The notes under the pieces are model-generated. The model saw nothing but the letters and a program-made list of their open reading frames with translations. It was not told where the DNA came from and did no database searches. DNA of 64,000 bases, taken from the NCBI GenBank assembly GCA_002279795.1, contig NCCT01000020.1, positions 1-64,000 of the forward strand. The letters run 5' to 3'. The translations under genes and the position numbers were made by a program. The stretch is from Hydrogenophilales bacterium 12-61-10. Lineage in GTDB: Bacteria; Pseudomonadota; Gammaproteobacteria; Burkholderiales; Thiobacillaceae. Of the stretch, positions 29,669 to 37,737 are shown in pieces; the first letter of the stretch is position 1; the number at the start of each line of letters is the position of its first letter.

Positions 29669-30016
29669 ATGCGCGCGCACCCATCACTCACCCTGCGCCG
29701 CGCCGACCGTTTCTTCAGCCGCTTGCGCGGCCTGCTGTTCGCGCCACCGCTCGCCCCCGGCGAAGGCCTGCTGCTGGTGCCCTGCGCGTCAGTGCACACC
29801 GCGTTCATGACCTGCCCGATCGACGTCGTGTTTCTCGATCGCGCCGGCCTCATCCGCAAAATCGTCCCACGCCTCGCACCCTGGCGCGCCGCCGCCTGCG
29901 CGGGCGCGCACCAGACGCTGGAACTTGCAGCGGGCGAGGCGGCGCGGCTCGGACTTATGCCCGGCGCATCGCTGGCCCCGTATCTGAATCCAGCCCCGAA
30001 AGGAAATCCCGCATGA
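29669..30016 (+). CDS. DUF192-family protein inside the Tad operon
   Basis: A 115-residue protein of the DUF192 type. The N-terminal part has RADRFFSRLRGLLFAPPLAP, then ASVHTAFMTCPIDVVFLDRA, which are the family's hallmark segments (RxxGLM-like and HTxFMxxPIDVxFLD). DUF192 proteins have an unassigned function and recur next to Tad genes in other proteobacteria. There is no signal peptide, so the protein is probably cytoplasmic. It starts right after the tadC stop and ends in an ATGA overlap with the next gene. Confidence 0.85.
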   Translation: MRAHPSLTLRRADRFFSRLRGLLFAPPLAPGEGLLLVPCASVHTAFMTCPIDVVFLDRAGLIRKIVPRLAPWRAAACAGAHQTLELAAGEAARLGLMPGASLAPYLNPAPKGNPA

Positions 30017-30714
30017 ACCGTTTGCTTGTCCTGCTCGCGCTGGCCGCGTGCGCACCCACCCCCGCCTTCGCCTGGGACCCGCTCTCGATCCTCAACAACG
30101 CCTTGCAAGCGCAGCTCAACCGGCAGATCAACCGGGGCGTCTCCGAAGTCTTCGGCAGCATCGAAACGCCCAGCACCGGCACGCGCCCGGACAACGCCGA
30201 TATCCGCGACGCCCGCCCCGACGAAGTCGTCATCTACACCACCCCCACCTGCGGCTATTGCAAGCAGGCGCTGGCGCACCTGGACAGCCGCCGCATTCCC
30301 TATCTGCAAAAGGACGTCTCCGGAAACAGTCAGGCGCAGTCCGAGCTGCGCGCGCTGGGCGGACGCGGCGTGCCACTTACGCTCATGGGCACACAAAAGC
30401 TCATAGGTTTCTCCGCCGCCAGCTTCGATACGGCCTATACCCGCTTCCAGACCGAGCTTGCCCAGTCGGCGGCGTCGCCCAAGACAGCTGCGGGCCCCTC
30501 GGCATCCGGCTTTGCCTCGGGCGACGTCCTCGTCGCCCGCATCGCCCGCGTCAAACTCTTCGCCAAAGCGCAACCCGCCGCCCGCGCCGTCGGCCAGCTC
30601 GCCAGGAACGAAGAGGTGATCTTCCTGGGCGAAACCCAGGGGCGCTACCTCAAAGTGCGCGGTGCGGACGTCGAGGGCTGGGCCGATCAGGCGCTGCTAA
30701 CCAAACCGCAATGA
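30013..30714 (+). CDS. Exported glutaredoxin/SH3-type protein in the Tad operon
   Basis: A 233-residue protein with a Sec signal peptide (MNRLLVLLALAACAPTPAFA). A glutaredoxin domain covers about residues 70-145 with redox motif C80-G-Y-C83 (IYTTPTCGYCKQAL) and GGRGVPLTLMGTQKLIGFSA, and a C-terminal SH3b-like segment runs from about 170 (VARIARVKLFAKAQPAARAV to VEGWADQALL). An exported glutaredoxin fold is unusual, since glutaredoxins normally act in the cytoplasm. A disulfide role toward the Cys-rich TadE-like product encoded next is plausible. Both ends overlap neighbours by 4 bases. Confidence 0.85.
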   Translation: MNRLLVLLALAACAPTPAFAWDPLSILNNALQAQLNRQINRGVSEVFGSIETPSTGTRPDNADIRDARPDEVVIYTTPTCGYCKQALAHLDSRRIPYLQKDVSGNSQAQSELRALGGRGVPLTLMGTQKLIGFSAASFDTAYTRFQTELAQSAASPKTAAGPSASGFASGDVLVARIARVKLFAKAQPAARAVGQLARNEEVIFLGETQGRYLKVRGADVEGWADQALLTKPQ

Positions 30715-31739
30715 ACGCCATGCGACGCCTTCGTGCTCAATCCGGCGCCACCCTGGTCGAATTCGTCGTCGTCGTGCCCACGCTCCTGTTCCTGTTGATG
30801 AACCTGATCCAGTACGGCCTGCTCTACCACGCCAAGAGCCAGCTCAACTACGCCGCCTTCGAGGCCGCCCGCGCAGGCACAGCCTCGAACGCCGCGCCAA
30901 CCGAAATCCGCAAAGCCTTTACCCGCGCCATGACTGGCTATTACGGCGGCGGAACAAGCACTGCCCAGCTGGCGGCGTCCTACGCCAAAGCCGCAGCGGA
31001 CAGCGCCTCCGTTCGCATCGAAATCCTCTCGCCCACCAAGGAGAGTTTCGACGACTACCACAGCCCCGGCCTCGCCGCCCGGCTTAACACCTCATCCCGC
31101 GCCATCCCCAACAGCAACATCGCCTTCATAAAATGCCCGATGGATGTGCCTGGCTGCAACAGCGACCCGAAGACCAACCAGAGCGGCCAGACCCTGCTCG
31201 ACGCCAATCTGCTGAAGATTCGCATCACCTACGGCATCCCCCAAAACAAGCAGATTCCCCTGGCGGGGCGTTTCATGAACTGGGCCTTGTCGGTTCTGGA
31301 CAGCGGCGACCTCGACGCCTTCCGTCAGGGTCTCGTTGCAGCCGGGCGTATCCCCGTCGTTACCGCCACCGTCATGCGCATGCAAAGCCCGGCGCTCGAG
31401 ACCTCCAACGCCAGCAGCCCCGGGCCGGGCAACGGCGGTACGCCGACAAACCCCGGCCCGACGGATCCGGGTCCCGGCCTGCCGACCTGCCCGGCGACCG
31501 ATCCGGCATGTACGCCAGAGCCGACACCGTCGTGCGATGCGGCCACCGACCCCGACGGCTGCCGCCCGCCCGGCTGCAATCAGGGCGACGCCAGTTGCGA
31601 CCCCGGCTGCGGCAAGAACTACTGCTGCCTGCTGGAAACCGGACAGATCAATCCTGACGGCACGCCCAACTCAAGCCCCATACCAAATTCAAGCCCCGCG
31701 CCCAAATCGTCATCATTTCCAGAAAACATCAAGCCATGA
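30711..31739 (+). CDS. TadE-like pseudopilin with a Pro/Cys-rich tail
   Basis: A 342-residue protein. The leader QSG/ATLVEF has Glu at +5 and a hydrophobic helix follows (VVVVPTLLFLLMNLIQYGLL), then YHAKSQLNYAAFEAARAGTA, the typical TadE region. A globular part reaches about residue 225. The last 115 residues are Pro/Gly/Thr-rich and hold nine cysteines, ending in a short NSSPIPNSSPAPKSSS repeat. Such tails fit a surface-exposed tip. It is coupled upstream to the glutaredoxin gene and downstream (ATGA at 31736) to the RHS gene. Confidence 0.85.
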   Translation: MNAMRRLRAQSGATLVEFVVVVPTLLFLLMNLIQYGLLYHAKSQLNYAAFEAARAGTASNAAPTEIRKAFTRAMTGYYGGGTSTAQLAASYAKAAADSASVRIEILSPTKESFDDYHSPGLAARLNTSSRAIPNSNIAFIKCPMDVPGCNSDPKTNQSGQTLLDANLLKIRITYGIPQNKQIPLAGRFMNWALSVLDSGDLDAFRQGLVAAGRIPVVTATVMRMQSPALETSNASSPGPGNGGTPTNPGPTDPGPGLPTCPATDPACTPEPTPSCDAATDPDGCRPPGCNQGDASCDPGCGKNYCCLLETGQINPDGTPNSSPIPNSSPAPKSSSFPENIKP

Positions 31740-34700
31740 TTCGTCCGCGTACCTTATTACTTGCCGATCTGCTGCTGGTATGCGGCCTGTCCCTGTCCCC
31801 GGCAGCCGCCTTCGCCGAAGCCATTGCCTCCAGCCAATGCGGCCCCGGCCCCGGCGGCGCCACCTGCGACGGCAACGGCCCGGCCAGCCAGGGCAACACC
31901 AGCGAGACCAACCAGGGCGCGGGCAACCCGATCAACGTCATCACCGGCAACAAATACCAGCGCGAGGTTGACCTGCCCGCGCTGCCCGGCGTGCTGGGGC
32001 TCGAGATCGTGCGCCACTACAACAGCGCCTACAGCGGCACCACCGCCATCAGCGGCATACTCGGTCGCGGCTGGAAACTCAGCTACGAAACCGACCTCTA
32101 CGCCATCGGCAACACCCTGCAAATCGTCGAGGCCGACGGCACCCGCATCATCTTCGTGCGCGACCCGAACAACCCCAGCCAGTGCGCCACCAACGACCCG
32201 ACACGCGGGACAGTAGCCATACACAAAACCGCGCGCGGCGACGAATACGTCTGGACCTGGACCAACGGCCGGGTGCTGAGCTTCAACCCCCGGGGCAAAC
32301 TCACCCAGATCAAGGCGCCGACCGGCGAATTCGTCAGCCTCGCGCGCGACCCAGCTGGCGCCTTGATGAAAGTCACCGACCCGCAGGGGCGTTCCCTGGA
32401 GCTGGGCTATCCCGCACGCAGCCAGGCGCGCTTCAACGGCGTGACCCACATCGACAGCCCGGTCGGACGCTTCTCGTATGCCTACGGCAGCGTTGCGCCC
32501 AAAGACAGCACCGACCATCCGCGCGGTCTGCTCGCCAATCTGGCAGCCGTCACCTTCCCCAATACCGTCAGCCGCCGCTACCACTATGAAGATGCGACCC
32601 GCCCAACCCTGCTGACCGGTATCAGCGTCGAATCGAACGGCGCAAACAACACGCGCGTCATGACACGTCTCAACACCTGGGCCTACGACACCAATGGACG
32701 CGGCATCCTCAGCGTCAAGGGCTGGCCCAAACGGCTCGACAACAACGGCAGGCCGGTGCCCGGCACCGGCATCGAACAAGTCAACCTCGACTTCAGCCAG
32801 CGCGACAAGACCATCCTCACGAACAGCCTCGGGCAGAAGACGACCTACACCCACGCCATCATCGGCAACGAATACCGCCTGCTCGAAGTCAAAGGCGCCG
32901 GCTGCGCGAGCTGCGGCGAAGCGAATGTCAGATACGGCTACGACGCGCTGGGGCGGCTGACGACGGAGACGAAGCTGGGTGCGGACGGGCGGCCGCTGGC
33001 AACAACGCGGACGGAACGCGATGCGTTGGGCCGGGTGGTCGAAGTGCGCGCGATTGCGTATGCCAACGGCAAGCCCCTACCCGCGAAACTGCTGGCGCAT
33101 TACGAATACGCGGGCGATACCAGCGAACCGGTGTTAATTGCCCGACCCAGTGTGGTGGCGGGCGAGGAACATCAGATTCGGTTTACCTACAACGCCGAGG
33201 GACAGCCGCTGAGTGTGACCGAGACGGGCTTCGCCCCGGCGCTGCCCTCAATCGCCGGGAGCGGAACGGGAAGCGTGGCTACGCCGATCAGCCGCACCAC
33301 CACCTACGCTTATCGCACGGTCAATGACCGCAGCGTGTTGAGCCAGATCGACGGGCCGCTGGCTAACGGGCCGAAAGGCGATCCGGCGGATAGCGATGTG
33401 ACGCGGGTGGAGTGGGACGGGCGGGGCGGCGCCGTGATTGCCCTGACCCAGCCCGGTGCGGGAATAAACCGCATCGAATACGACGCCGCTGGCCGCATTG
33501 CAGAGGTGCGCAATGCCGATGGGTTCAGCACCCGATTCACTTACGCTGCCCGTGGCCAACTGCTACGGGTGGCCAGCAGTGGCGCCCGCTGGGCGCAGGC
33601 AGGGATCAAACCCGATGTGCAAAGCTACCGTTACGACGCGCAGGGCAATCAGATCGAGACGCGCTCGGGCGAAGCCGATCGTCCGCAAACCCGGCAAGCC
33701 TTCGACGCGGCGGGACGCCTGCTGTGGCAAGCCGAAGCCCTGGGCATTCTGAAACGCGCCAGCTACGACACCGAAGGCCATCTTCTCAGCAGCGCGGTGC
33801 AAACACGCAGCTTCGAGCAGACCGAGCGCTACCGCTATGACGATCGCAACCGCCTGATCCAGGTGTCGGACAATACCGGTGTGGTACGTAACGTGGTCTA
33901 CGCAAAAAACCGTACCGCCCAACCCCGGATCACCTCCGCATTCCATGTTCTGAAAGACGATTTCGGGCGTGAGGTCATGGTTGCGAGTGCCAGCCACGGC
34001 ACGCTCGTCAAACGCTACAACGCCATCGGCCAACTCATCGAACAACGCACCAGCCAGGGCGACACCCAGACCTACGCCTACGACCTCACCGGCCAGCGCA
34101 TCCGCCACAACGTCATCCCCAAAACCGGCGCCACACAAACCACCACCTGGCGCTATGCACAAGGCCGGTTGGCCGAAGTGATCGACCCGGTACAAACCGA
34201 ACGCATCCGCTACAACGAACGCGGCCAGCCCGCCAGCAAAACCGTCACCCTCAAACTCGCCAGCGGCGCTGAGGCGACCCACGCCACCCGCTACACCTAC
34301 ACAGCGGACGGCAGCCTCGCCAGCCAGAGCCTGCCCGACGGCAGCAAAATCCTTTATGAGCGCAACGGCCAGGGCCAGGTCGTCGCCGTCAGTCGGCAGA
34401 CCAGTCCATGGATATTCTTCGGCTGGGGCAACCCCCCCCTGGTCAAAGACCTGCAGCGCGACCTGATCGGCCTGCGCCACGTCACTTACGGCAACGGCAT
34501 CGAGGGCGAGTGGCAGCGCAGCAGGGAAGGCGTGCTGGCACGCGTGGTCTACACCCGGTCCAATGCCGGTGCCGCGACGCCGACCAATCTTGCCAGCACG
34601 CTTGACCAGCTCGTCCAGCCCGCACACGCACAGCCAACGCCGCCTGCGCCCGCCAAACTGCCCGGCGCACTCGGCCTGCCCGCCAACCCGTATGCCCTGT

Positions 34701-36715
34701 TCGATGCCCGCCTGCTCTACGACGATGCGGGCGACGTGTTGCTGCAACAACAGCGAGGTCATGGCATCCAGCGCACCCAGGCCTACTCTTACGACAGCCA
34801 ATCGCAACTTATTGCCGCGCAATCCGCCAGCCCGTCAGTCACTGTCAAAACCACGGCCATGGCAAACACCCCCCGCGCCTGGCGCTACCACTACGACCGC
34901 AACGGTAACCGCGTGCTCGCACAAGAAAACGTCCCGGTCGCCGAACTGCGCCACACCCGCAAGGCCAGCTACGACCGCACCAGCAACGCCCTGACCGCGC
35001 CGCCGCTTCAGCGCGAAACCGCCTGGAACGCCCAAGGCCAGCTCATCAGCACCCGCCAGCCACACCGCGAGCTCGCCCGTTACGGCTACAACCACCACGG
35101 CCTGCGCGTCAGCAAACAGACGGCAACCGAAGCCGCCCATACCCTCTACAACGACCAGCGCCAGCGCATCGCCGACCTCGACGCCGACGGCCGCATCACG
35201 CGTCAATACCTCTGGCTAGGCGATCATCTGATTGCGACTCTGGATGCGCGGCAGCCCAAGGCGCTGCAAGCGCCGACCGATGGCATCTGGCAGGAACTCG
35301 CTCAAACTGCGCGTGCGTTGTGGACGAATCTGACCGGCAACGAAGATCGCCTCGTCTTTGTCCATGTGAACCATCTCGGTGCCCCGGTCGCCGCCACCAA
35401 TGAAGCGGGCGACACGATCTGGCAGGCGGACTACGCGCCGTATGGCCAGGTGATCAAGGTCAGCGCCGTTCACCCTGAGCGTAACGACGGACAACGCACC
35501 GCCTACAGCCTCGCCCTGCGCCTGCCCGGCCAGTGGGAAGACGAAGAATCCGGCCTCTACTACAACGACGCCCGCTACTACGACCCGTACGCAGGCCGCT
35601 ACCTCAGCCCCGACCCGCTGGGGAGGCTGGCCGAGCGCCTCGGCAGCCCGAACGCTTACAGCTATGTGAACAACAACCCGGCCAGCTATATCGACCCATG
35701 GGGGTTGATATTGTTTGCGTTCGATGGGACCAACAACTCCAATCCCCCGCCGGGCGTGGATGACTTCTCGAACGTGTATAAGTTTTACCAGGCTTATGAC
35801 GCCACCCAAGACGGTCCGAAGTGGTACATGAACGGTGTTGGTCGCCCCGACCCGGACAGCGGCACCGGCACCGGCTGGCTTTACAACGCGACCCTGGATG
35901 CGGGAAACGGCTACACCGCTCGCGACCGCGTAACCTACATGCTTGAGCAACTTGATAATTACATGCAAAAAACCCCCTTCCAGAAAGGCGCGGCCGTTGG
36001 CATCGACATCGTCGGTTTTAGCCGAGGTGCCGCCATGGCACGGGACTTCGCCAACAAGGTAGCCCAGCGTTTACATCAGAATGCCTACAAGAATTCCGGC
36101 GTTTGTGTGAGCCTCCGTTTCCTGGGGCTGTGGGATACGGTGGCACAGTTCGGTGCGAATGGCGCGGGCAATGGTCTGTGGCAACTGGCAATCCCCCCGG
36201 AAGTGAAGTACGTTTTCCAGGCGGTGGCTTTGAACGAGCACCGTTATCTATTCCCCGGCGAAGACATCGGCCTTGGTGTGCAGCGCGGCTTCATCGGCAG
36301 CCACGCCGATATCGGCGGCAGTTACGGCACGGGAGATATATCTGACGTGGCGCTCAACTGGATTTACGACCAGGCGAAAAGCAGTGGGGTGAAGATGCTC
36401 AACTGGGGTCAGGGACAAACAGATATCGAATGGGCTCGCGTGACCAACCCGGTTCTTCATGACAAAAGCAACGGCACCGAAGATCGGGATCGCTGTTTAC
36501 GCGCCAATAATGAGGTCTGGGCAAATCATTGCCAGAAACAAAAAGTGGCGACACCCGGCGGCATGAACTGGGCGCAAAGCGCCATGTTCCGCTACAGCTA
36601 TCTGAATCCGCAACTGGATGCGGACGGCGTCTCGAAGATCACCGGCTACGTCAACATGGAAGGATACGCAAAATGGCTCAAACAAAACTACGGCTTCGAC
36701 ATCGCTTATCAATAG
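31736..36715 (+). CDS. Sec-exported RHS-repeat toxin with C-terminal DUF2235/Tle1-type lipase domain
   Basis: A 1659-residue polymorphic toxin. It begins with a signal peptide (MIRPRTLLLADLLLVCGLSL ending near AFAEA), then a DUF6531 segment (GNPINVITGNKYQREVDLPA), then about 1100 residues of RHS/YD repeats, closing with the RHS core end ERLGSPNAYSYVNNNPASYI and DPWGL at 1320-1324, the autocleavage boundary in RHS families. Residues 1325-1659 are the toxin: LFAFDGTNNS opens a DUF2235 domain, GFSRGA holds nucleophile S1429, GLWDTV holds D1467 and GSHADIGGSYG holds H1523, a complete alpha/beta hydrolase triad as in Tle1 phospholipases. No PAAR, VgrG or TcB-type partner is near. The ATG overlaps the stop of the pilus operon's last gene. 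Confidence 0.92.
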   Translation: MIRPRTLLLADLLLVCGLSLSPAAAFAEAIASSQCGPGPGGATCDGNGPASQGNTSETNQGAGNPINVITGNKYQREVDLPALPGVLGLEIVRHYNSAYSGTTAISGILGRGWKLSYETDLYAIGNTLQIVEADGTRIIFVRDPNNPSQCATNDPTRGTVAIHKTARGDEYVWTWTNGRVLSFNPRGKLTQIKAPTGEFVSLARDPAGALMKVTDPQGRSLELGYPARSQARFNGVTHIDSPVGRFSYAYGSVAPKDSTDHPRGLLANLAAVTFPNTVSRRYHYEDATRPTLLTGISVESNGANNTRVMTRLNTWAYDTNGRGILSVKGWPKRLDNNGRPVPGTGIEQVNLDFSQRDKTILTNSLGQKTTYTHAIIGNEYRLLEVKGAGCASCGEANVRYGYDALGRLTTETKLGADGRPLATTRTERDALGRVVEVRAIAYANGKPLPAKLLAHYEYAGDTSEPVLIARPSVVAGEEHQIRFTYNAEGQPLSVTETGFAPALPSIAGSGTGSVATPISRTTTYAYRTVNDRSVLSQIDGPLANGPKGDPADSDVTRVEWDGRGGAVIALTQPGAGINRIEYDAAGRIAEVRNADGFSTRFTYAARGQLLRVASSGARWAQAGIKPDVQSYRYDAQGNQIETRSGEADRPQTRQAFDAAGRLLWQAEALGILKRASYDTEGHLLSSAVQTRSFEQTERYRYDDRNRLIQVSDNTGVVRNVVYAKNRTAQPRITSAFHVLKDDFGREVMVASASHGTLVKRYNAIGQLIEQRTSQGDTQTYAYDLTGQRIRHNVIPKTGATQTTTWRYAQGRLAEVIDPVQTERIRYNERGQPASKTVTLKLASGAEATHATRYTYTADGSLASQSLPDGSKILYERNGQGQVVAVSRQTSPWIFFGWGNPPLVKDLQRDLIGLRHVTYGNGIEGEWQRSREGVLARVVYTRSNAGAATPTNLASTLDQLVQPAHAQPTPPAPAKLPGALGLPANPYALFDARLLYDDAGDVLLQQQRGHGIQRTQAYSYDSQSQLIAAQSASPSVTVKTTAMANTPRAWRYHYDRNGNRVLAQENVPVAELRHTRKASYDRTSNALTAPPLQRETAWNAQGQLISTRQPHRELARYGYNHHGLRVSKQTATEAAHTLYNDQRQRIADLDADGRITRQYLWLGDHLIATLDARQPKALQAPTDGIWQELAQTARALWTNLTGNEDRLVFVHVNHLGAPVAATNEAGDTIWQADYAPYGQVIKVSAVHPERNDGQRTAYSLALRLPGQWEDEESGLYYNDARYYDPYAGRYLSPDPLGRLAERLGSPNAYSYVNNNPASYIDPWGLILFAFDGTNNSNPPPGVDDFSNVYKFYQAYDATQDGPKWYMNGVGRPDPDSGTGTGWLYNATLDAGNGYTARDRVTYMLEQLDNYMQKTPFQKGAAVGIDIVGFSRGAAMARDFANKVAQRLHQNAYKNSGVCVSLRFLGLWDTVAQFGANGAGNGLWQLAIPPEVKYVFQAVALNEHRYLFPGEDIGLGVQRGFIGSHADIGGSYGTGDISDVALNWIYDQAKSSGVKMLNWGQGQTDIEWARVTNPVLHDKSNGTEDRDRCLRANNEVWANHCQKQKVATPGGMNWAQSAMFRYSYLNPQLDADGVSKITGYVNMEGYAKWLKQNYGFDIAYQ

Positions 36716-37275
36716 CCGGAATCGTCATGATCACATGCCTGTCGAGCTTCCTCACGGGCTGCCTTGCCGATGAGAGACCGGTGGGAATGACGCTGCTTTT
36801 CCAGAGCGCAGGATACCCGGTCGGCGTTGCACGTTTTGACCAGAGCGCAGGATACCCGGTCGGCGTTGCACGTTTTGACCCAGACGGGCAGCGCGGGCCG
36901 GTGCCGGGGGCGGTGGGGGGAATGTTTCCAAAAGGAGGAGCTCAAATGTCTTTCATGCCCGGCGACAGCAAGCGGGCTGTCCCGAGCTTTGTGGACATTG
37001 AGTGGACGGTCGAATCGAACGAATTGCGAGCAGAAATGGATCGTGTGCTTTATTCCCGTGCCGACAAATTTTCCGATGCATGGATGAAAGACTTTAATGC
37101 GTTCATGAAAACTAAAGTTCCGCGCTACACCCGCCGCATCGACCTCACCCCCATCATCACACCGGAACTCCTCGCCAAGGTTCGCGCCGACCGACGTGGC
37201 TCACTCCTCAAGCTCATCATCACCTTCAACAACGACCAGGTGAACATCAAGGCCGAAGTGGAGAAGTGGCGCTGA
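36673..37275 (+). CDS. Lipoprotein, candidate immunity protein for the RHS lipase
   Basis: A 200-residue lipoprotein. The start chosen (36673) lies inside the RHS 3' end, overlapping it by 43 bases, and gives a proper signal: basic KLRLRHRL, hydrophobic SIAGIVMITCLSSF, lipobox LTGC. An ATG at 36727 would leave a signal of only 12 residues. The mature part has no family I can name with confidence; a 13-residue unit QSAGYPVGVARFD is repeated in tandem. Known immunity proteins of periplasmic Tle lipases are often lipoproteins encoded next to the toxin, so the position supports this role, but it is an inference. Confidence 0.75.
   Translation: MAQTKLRLRHRLSIAGIVMITCLSSFLTGCLADERPVGMTLLFQSAGYPVGVARFDQSAGYPVGVARFDPDGQRGPVPGAVGGMFPKGGAQMSFMPGDSKRAVPSFVDIEWTVESNELRAEMDRVLYSRADKFSDAWMKDFNAFMKTKVPRYTRRIDLTPIITPELLAKVRADRRGSLLKLIITFNNDQVNIKAEVEKWR
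36802..36879 (+). repeat. 39-base perfect tandem duplication inside the lipoprotein gene
   Basis: Two identical 39-base units (36802-36840 and 36841-36879) encode QSAGYPVGVARFD twice. The decayed downstream copy of the gene (37511-37549) holds the unit only once, so the duplication is probably recent and keeps the frame. Confidence 0.95.
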
Positions 37276-37424
37276 GCCTAACCCCATTCTGTACGACAAA
37301 AGCAACGGCAATCTGACACCACATCGACGCCGATGGCATCTCGAAGATCACCGGCTACGTCAACATGGAGGGATGCGCCAAATGGCTCAAGCAAAATTAC
37401 GGTTTCTACATCGCTTATCAATAG
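37276..37424 (+). pseudogene. Remnant of a second RHS C-terminal tip
   Basis: Directly after the lipoprotein stop, NPILYDKSNGN-like sequence (37280-37313) resembles NPVLHDKSNGT of the intact toxin (about 36459-36479). It then skips to a segment matching its very end: DGISKITGYVNMEGCAKWLK, then QNYGFYIAYQ and a stop at 37424. About 115-120 bases of the intact version are missing between. It has no start and no RHS core, the pattern of an orphan toxin-tip fragment. Confidence 0.8.
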
Positions 37425-37671
37425 CCGGAATCGTCATGATCATAGTCTTATCGAGCTTCCTCACGGGCTGCCTTGCCGATGAGAGACCGGTGGGAATGAC
37501 GCTGCTTTTCCAGAGCGCAGGATACCCGGTCGGCGTTGCACGTTTTGACAATGTTTCCAAAAGGAGGAGCTCAAATGTCTTTCATGCCCGGCGACAGCAA
37601 ATGGGGGGCGCCGAAGTTCGTCGAGGTGAATGAACTGTTGAATCGATTTGGCAATGCCCGAGAGTCCAACT
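37382..37671 (+). pseudogene. Decayed second copy of the candidate immunity lipoprotein
   Basis: From the ATG at 37382 the sequence repeats the signal peptide (MAQAKLRFLHRLSIAGIVMI, lipobox LTGC) and the first mature residues of the intact lipoprotein, with one copy of QSAGYPVGVARFD. At 37549/37550 a 41-base segment present in the intact copy (36880-36920) is missing, which shifts the frame; the nucleotide match continues through TTTCATGCCCGGCGACAGC and then ends. The product would be a truncated 83-residue lipoprotein. Nucleotide identity to the intact copy is high over about 150 bases, so the duplication is fairly young. Confidence 0.82.
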
Positions 37672-37682
37672 AGCGGGCAATA

Positions 37683-37715
37683 AAAAGGCCGCTTCCATTT
37701 TGGAAGCGGCCTTTT
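37683..37715. terminator. Strong bidirectional intrinsic terminator
   Basis: A perfect 15-base-pair stem (AAAAGGCCGCTTCCA / TGGAAGCGGCCTTTT) with a TTT loop lies between the end of the RHS/lipoprotein remnants (plus strand) and the end of acs (minus strand). The A-run and T-run on either side allow it to work in both directions. Confidence 0.92.
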
Positions 37716-37737
37716 CGAATGTGCTGCTTGCCGCTCG

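Noticed and set aside
31379..31733. Other-frame reading frames over the TadE tail and the RHS repeats
   Set aside because: They are shadows of GC-rich repetitive coding sequence with no start signals or family sense.
31736..36715. T6SS effector with PAAR/VgrG partner
   Set aside because: No PAAR motif at the N-terminus, a Sec signal peptide instead, and no T6SS gene in 64 kb.
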